Assembly (NCBI GenBank): GCA_030141605.1
Contig: JAQGDQ010000578.1
Span: forward strand, 36,001-100,000
Reading direction: 5' to 3'
Source: Tubiluchus corallicola
Taxonomy: Eukaryota; Priapulida; Priapulimorpha; Priapulimorphida; Tubiluchidae
DNA length: 64,000 bases
The notes under the pieces were generated by a model, which was given only the letters and a program-made list of their open reading frames with translations, was not told where the DNA came from and ran no database searches. Within the stretch, counting starts at the first letter, position 1, and every line of letters starts with the position of its first letter. Made by a program: the position numbers and the translations under genes. Below are positions 63,253-64,000 of the stretch, in pieces.

Positions 63253-63752
63253 ACTCTCTCTCTCTTTCTCTCTCACCTTCACTCTCTCTCTCTTTCTCTC
63301 TCACCTTCACTCTCTCTCTCTTTCTCTCTCTCTCTCTTTCTCTTTCTTTCTCCTTTCTTTCTCTCTCCCTTTTTCTGCAACATTCTCTGAGTTACATAAT
63401 ACCTGTAAAACTCTCTTCCTAGTTTTTCATCAAAGCAAACGTGGCACATATGTACTCCTAGTTTAAACTCCTGAGTTTCTCTTTCAAAGTTGTAGCTGAA
63501 AAAAAGGCCTTGGTAATTGAACTCAGCTAATACGAATATCATGTAAAGTAACTTTAACTTATAACTTTAAGTGAATAAATTTGTGCAAATAAGTTAACAG
63601 ACTTACTTTGTAATTAATCTATGGAGTGAAAAGGCCTCCATCTGAGAGCTATAAATGTCCAAGCCATTGGCAAAGTGCCCGTTGGCTTGGCTGGGGCGAG
63701 CTGCTGCTGCTGCTTCCATTGTTTTACCTGGAGGAAGAGTTATGCTACCGAT
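51318..63752 (-). CDS. RNF14-like RBR E3 ubiquitin-protein ligase, 3' ten exons (5' end outside window)
   Basis: Joining ten exons gives 1158 nt, exactly 385 codons plus a TGA stop, with GT-AG borders throughout. In order the product has: RING1 with C66, C69, C83, H85, C88, C91, C110, C115; IBR with C154, C157, C174, C177, C182, C185, H190, C195; a charged helical linker (about 200-235); RING2 with C241, C244, catalytic C254, C259, C262, C267, C270, H280, C286; and a second RING2-like module with C326, C329, C344, C347, C352, C355, H367, C374. RBR ligases take ubiquitin from E2 at RING1 and pass it through a thioester on the RING2 cysteine to substrate. The CFDEKLG block in RING1 is typical of RNF14, a cytosolic/nuclear ligase studied in ribosome-stall and protein-crosslink responses. 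The usual N-terminal RWD domain is not visible and should lie beyond 64000. An ATG at 63719 in a good context (ACAATGG) could start a short isoform. Family assignment is firm; substrate is unknown. Confidence 0.93.
51650..52310. mobile_element. Element F, TIRs built of GCGTAATGCG words
   Basis: The left end (51655-51745) repeats TAATGCG, GCGTGATCCG and GCGTAATCCG. The right end (52255-52310) carries the inverse (CATCACGGATCACAGATCAC, GCGTTACGCATTACGCG). About 660 bp in all, it lies in the last intron of the RNF14-like gene. An extra CGGATCACGCAGCAATACGC block at 51780 is also inverse. Confidence 0.65.
52311..53990. other. Intron sequence, nothing recognised
   Basis: Part of the long last intron. 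Short frames only, no repeat array. Confidence 0.4.
53991..54162 (-). CDS. RNF14-like exon i, second RING2-like module
   Basis: Residues 305-361. A short helix (EALEIQMQLERN) leads into NCPRC, then GHNNHMRCWSCKANYCALC: C326, C329, C344, C347, C352, C355. Spacing matches the upstream RING2 (C-x2-C-x14-C-x2-C-x4-C-x2-C), but the residue equivalent to C254 is N339. The acceptor is TTATTAACAG and the donor CAG/GTATAA. Confidence 0.88.
54202..54821 (-). mobile_element. MITE family B, copy 6, intronic
   Basis: TTAAAGCCAAACCGTACCC at the left. The remainder follows the reverse complement of B at 23352, ending near CCTGTCTTGCCTCAGC, where the right TTAA is mutated. It lies 40 bp upstream (transcript sense) of the acceptor of the 53991-54162 exon. 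Confidence 0.85.
55584..55737 (-). CDS. RNF14-like exon h, catalytic RING2
   Basis: Residues 253-304. The first complete codon is the catalytic cysteine C254 (GCNKVVC), followed by zinc ligands C259, C262, C267, C270, H280 and C286. A proline-rich tail (RPAPPEPPQ) follows. The intron therefore splits the Gly codon directly before the active-site cysteine. The acceptor ATGTTATAG has a poor pyrimidine tract, and an A-family MITE ends only 24 bp upstream in the intron. Confidence 0.9.
55761..56312 (-). mobile_element. MITE family A, copy 3, intronic
   Basis: Intact: TTAA, then AGGAAAACCGGACAATTG, and at the other end CAATCGTCCGGTTTTCCT, then TTAA. It lies next to the acceptor of the catalytic RING2 exon, in the same orientation as the gene. 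Confidence 0.92.
56511..56966. mobile_element. hAT-type MITE of TTCGAA words with perfect 8-bp target duplication
   Basis: CTGAGCAG flanks both ends (56503-56510 and 56967-56974). TIRs are TAAGGGTGAGCAT and, inverted, TAGGGGTAAGCAT. Both subterminal regions are dense in GAATTCGAATTCG and TTCGAACG palindromic words (56521-56600 and 56825-56940). Confidence 0.9.
57691..57744 (-). CDS. RNF14-like exon g, start of RING2
   Basis: A 54-nt micro-exon giving residues 235-252 (KPCPKCRVPIEKIQ) with the first RING2 zinc pair C241 and C244. It has a strong acceptor TTTTTTTTCAG and donor GG/GTAAGA. Its phase matches both neighbours. Confidence 0.9.
58158..59318. mobile_element. 1.16-kb TIR element with internal 60-bp array
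   Basis: TATAGGTTTTACATGTCAAA at the left and ATTTGACGTGTAAAACCTATA-type inverse at the right. From 58738 to 59260 a 60-bp unit (TCTACATTTGACTTACCTAA, GAGTTACCAAAACACATTTG) is repeated about nine times. Single GTCAAATGTAGAC words recur near 58195 and 58265. The 20-residue repeat frames are artefacts. Confidence 0.8.
59340..59470 (-). CDS. RNF14-like exon f, last IBR ligand and RING2 linker
   Basis: Residues 192-234. It begins GELCAH, supplying the final IBR cysteine C195, and continues as a charged, probably helical linker rich in Lys, Arg and Glu. The acceptor is TTTTCTAG and the donor CAG/GTGGGT. A 1.16-kb repeat-derived element begins about 20 bp past this donor. Confidence 0.9.
59559..60018 (+). 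mobile_element. piggyBac-like MITE family G, copy 1
   Basis: TTAA (59555-59558), then CCCTTTCATACCCATTG; the right end TGACTGAAAGGG is followed by TTAA. The CCC start and TTAA target are the piggyBac signature. It contains GTATCCCGTGGGATAC (59575-59590) and a near copy at 59872. Confidence 0.93.
60400..60546 (-). CDS. RNF14-like exon e, IBR domain
   Basis: Residues 143-191, carrying seven of the eight IBR ligands: WCPRC (C154, C157), C174, C177, C182, C185 and H190. It is 147 nt and phase 0 at both ends, so it could be skipped without a frameshift, though this would remove the IBR. The acceptor is CTTTTCAG and the donor CAG/GTATGG. Confidence 0.93.
60585..61065. repeat. 35-bp minisatellite, about 13 copies, intronic
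   Basis: The unit TGAAGCTGAATTAAGATTGT TCACTGCATGAGTAC repeats between two RNF14-like exons. The outer units are diverged and sit on a TGAAGTTGAA background. Confidence 0.93.
61151..61250 (-). CDS. RNF14-like exon d, end of RING1 and RING1-IBR linker
   Basis: Residues 109-142, with the last RING1 zinc ligands C110 and C115 (CLETDC), followed by a linker ending ELSFQ. The acceptor is ATTTTACAG and the donor CAG/GTAAAA; it ends in phase 0. With the next exon it is bracketed by inverted copies of MITE family G. Confidence 0.92.
61579..62035 (-). mobile_element. piggyBac-like MITE family G, copy 2 (inverted)
   Basis: TTAA-flanked 457-bp reverse complement of the copy at 59559, with GTATCCCACGGGATAC at 61707 and 62004. 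Its right TTAA is also the left TTAA of the next element. Confidence 0.93.
62036..62515 (+). mobile_element. MITE family A, copy 4, 3'-truncated
   Basis: Begins TTAAAGGAAAACTGCCCGAT and follows the A interior to AATCTAAACTTTCATTTTGA. Sequence then leaves the family, so the right TIR is missing. Confidence 0.85.
62687..62773 (-). CDS. RNF14-like exon c, middle of RING1
   Basis: Residues 80-108, containing CKHAFCKLC (C83, H85, C88, C91) and HIKEGTVHQI, which matches the RNF14-group pattern HIKEG/QIKDG after the second zinc pair. The acceptor is ATTTCAG and the donor AG/GTAAGT. Confidence 0.93.
62815..62985. repeat. CT-rich microsatellite, intronic
   Basis: TCTCTC with TTTC and CCTC interruptions, followed by an A-rich tract (62986-63100). 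Confidence 0.93.
63153..63370. repeat. (CT)n microsatellite, intronic
   Basis: Over 90 bases of pure CT, then CTTTCTCTCTCACCTTCACT units repeated. It ends about 30 bp from the donor of the 63403-63495 exon. Confidence 0.95.
63403..63495 (-). CDS. RNF14-like exon b, first half of RING1
   Basis: Residues 49-79, with the first zinc pair in CHVCFDEKLG (C66, C69). The acceptor is TTTTTTTCAG and the donor AG/GTATTA. It starts in phase 2 from the previous exon and ends with two bases of codon 80. A long CT microsatellite lies just downstream in the next intron. Confidence 0.92.
63607..63752 (-). CDS. RNF14-like exon a (leftmost residues seen)
   Basis: Encodes residues 1-48 plus two bases of codon 49, including an alanine-rich stretch (five Ala) and the segment FSLHRLIT just before RING1. 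The donor is AAA/GTAAGT. The acceptor is ambiguous: TTTTCTTCAG/ATCGGT gives the end used here, while an upstream TTTTTTCAG at about 63764 would add twelve bases and shift the joining phase. The frame is open across both. A methionine at 63719-63717 sits in this exon, so it could also be a first coding exon, with the upstream part as 5' UTR. Confidence 0.75.
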
Positions 63753-63844
63753 CTGAAGAAAACTGAAAAAAGGTAAAAACTTGAATTTATCAAAACATCT
63801 ATGAAAACAGACCCTATTTCAAAACTTCCACGTCATATTACTTA

Positions 63845-64000
63845 TTAAAGGAAAAATCATTGTATTTTTATATATACTTTAAAATATGGGAATTACCACT
63901 TAATTTGGGCGCATTAAAAATGCCTTGCCTAAAAATTCAAGAGAAGTTTAAATCATTCTTATCTCTTGCCAACTGAATCTCGCTGTAGGCATATTTGAAA
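63845..64000 (+). repeat. Dispersed repeat H, copy 2 (cut by window edge)
   Basis: Runs from TTAAAGGAAAAATC to GGCATATTTGAAA at the window edge, parallel to 2506-2680. It lies in the intron upstream of the first visible RNF14-like exon. Confidence 0.7.

Overview
The window looks like AT-rich nuclear DNA of an invertebrate metazoan. The evidence is a multi-exon gene with GT-AG introns of roughly 110 to 2,600 bp, remnants of several non-LTR retrotransposon lineages, a tRNA-derived SINE, many TTAA-flanked MITEs, and long micro- and minisatellites. I cannot name the species. Nothing suggests a bacterium, phage or organelle: there are no operons, and almost every long open frame is a low-complexity repeat read as protein.

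The only gene I can assign with confidence is on the minus strand from the right edge down to about 51.1 kb. Ten exons (63752 down to 51318) splice in frame into 385 codons ending in a stop. They encode an RBR-type E3 ubiquitin ligase of the RNF14 group: RING1, IBR, catalytic RING2, then a second RING2-shaped zinc module in which asparagine replaces the catalytic cysteine. The RWD domain normal for this group would lie beyond the right edge. Its introns hold two inverted copies of a piggyBac-like MITE around two exons, an MITE 24 bp from the splice acceptor of the catalytic-cysteine exon, a hAT MITE with a perfect 8-bp target duplication, and several tandem arrays.

From left to right: 1-3.4 kb has a 56-bp satellite, a family-A MITE, a 103-bp duplication and a 38-bp satellite. 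3.9-7.9 kb has family-B MITEs, a LINE tail and a family-C MITE. 10.7 kb has an antisense reverse transcriptase (RT) fragment. 11.5-15.8 kb has a tetranucleotide array, another family-C copy, a minisatellite, a LINE fragment and a block-structured pentanucleotide array. 16.8-18.2 kb has a family-A MITE and a CAA-rich tract. 18.8-24.7 kb is a nearly identical inverted duplication (arms about 1.2 kb) around a family-B MITE, a SINE, a block-structured hexanucleotide array and a LINE fragment. 25.5-29.5 kb has pyrimidine-rich repeats and a 600-bp pentamer array. 29.5-33.9 kb has two LINE fragments, a small inverted MITE pair and a 21-bp satellite. 34.9-47 kb is dominated by microsatellites, with direct repeats, an RT fragment, a possible unassigned coding exon near 44.1 kb and hAT remnants. 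48.4-49.7 kb is a 70-bp satellite.

Most of the left 51 kb is intergenic repeat-rich DNA. The MITE families share TTAA insertion sites, so one or more piggyBac-type transposases may have mobilised them. A SINE and LINE 3' ends share the same AATAAAGATT plus (ATT)n tail, which suggests a SINE-LINE partnership.
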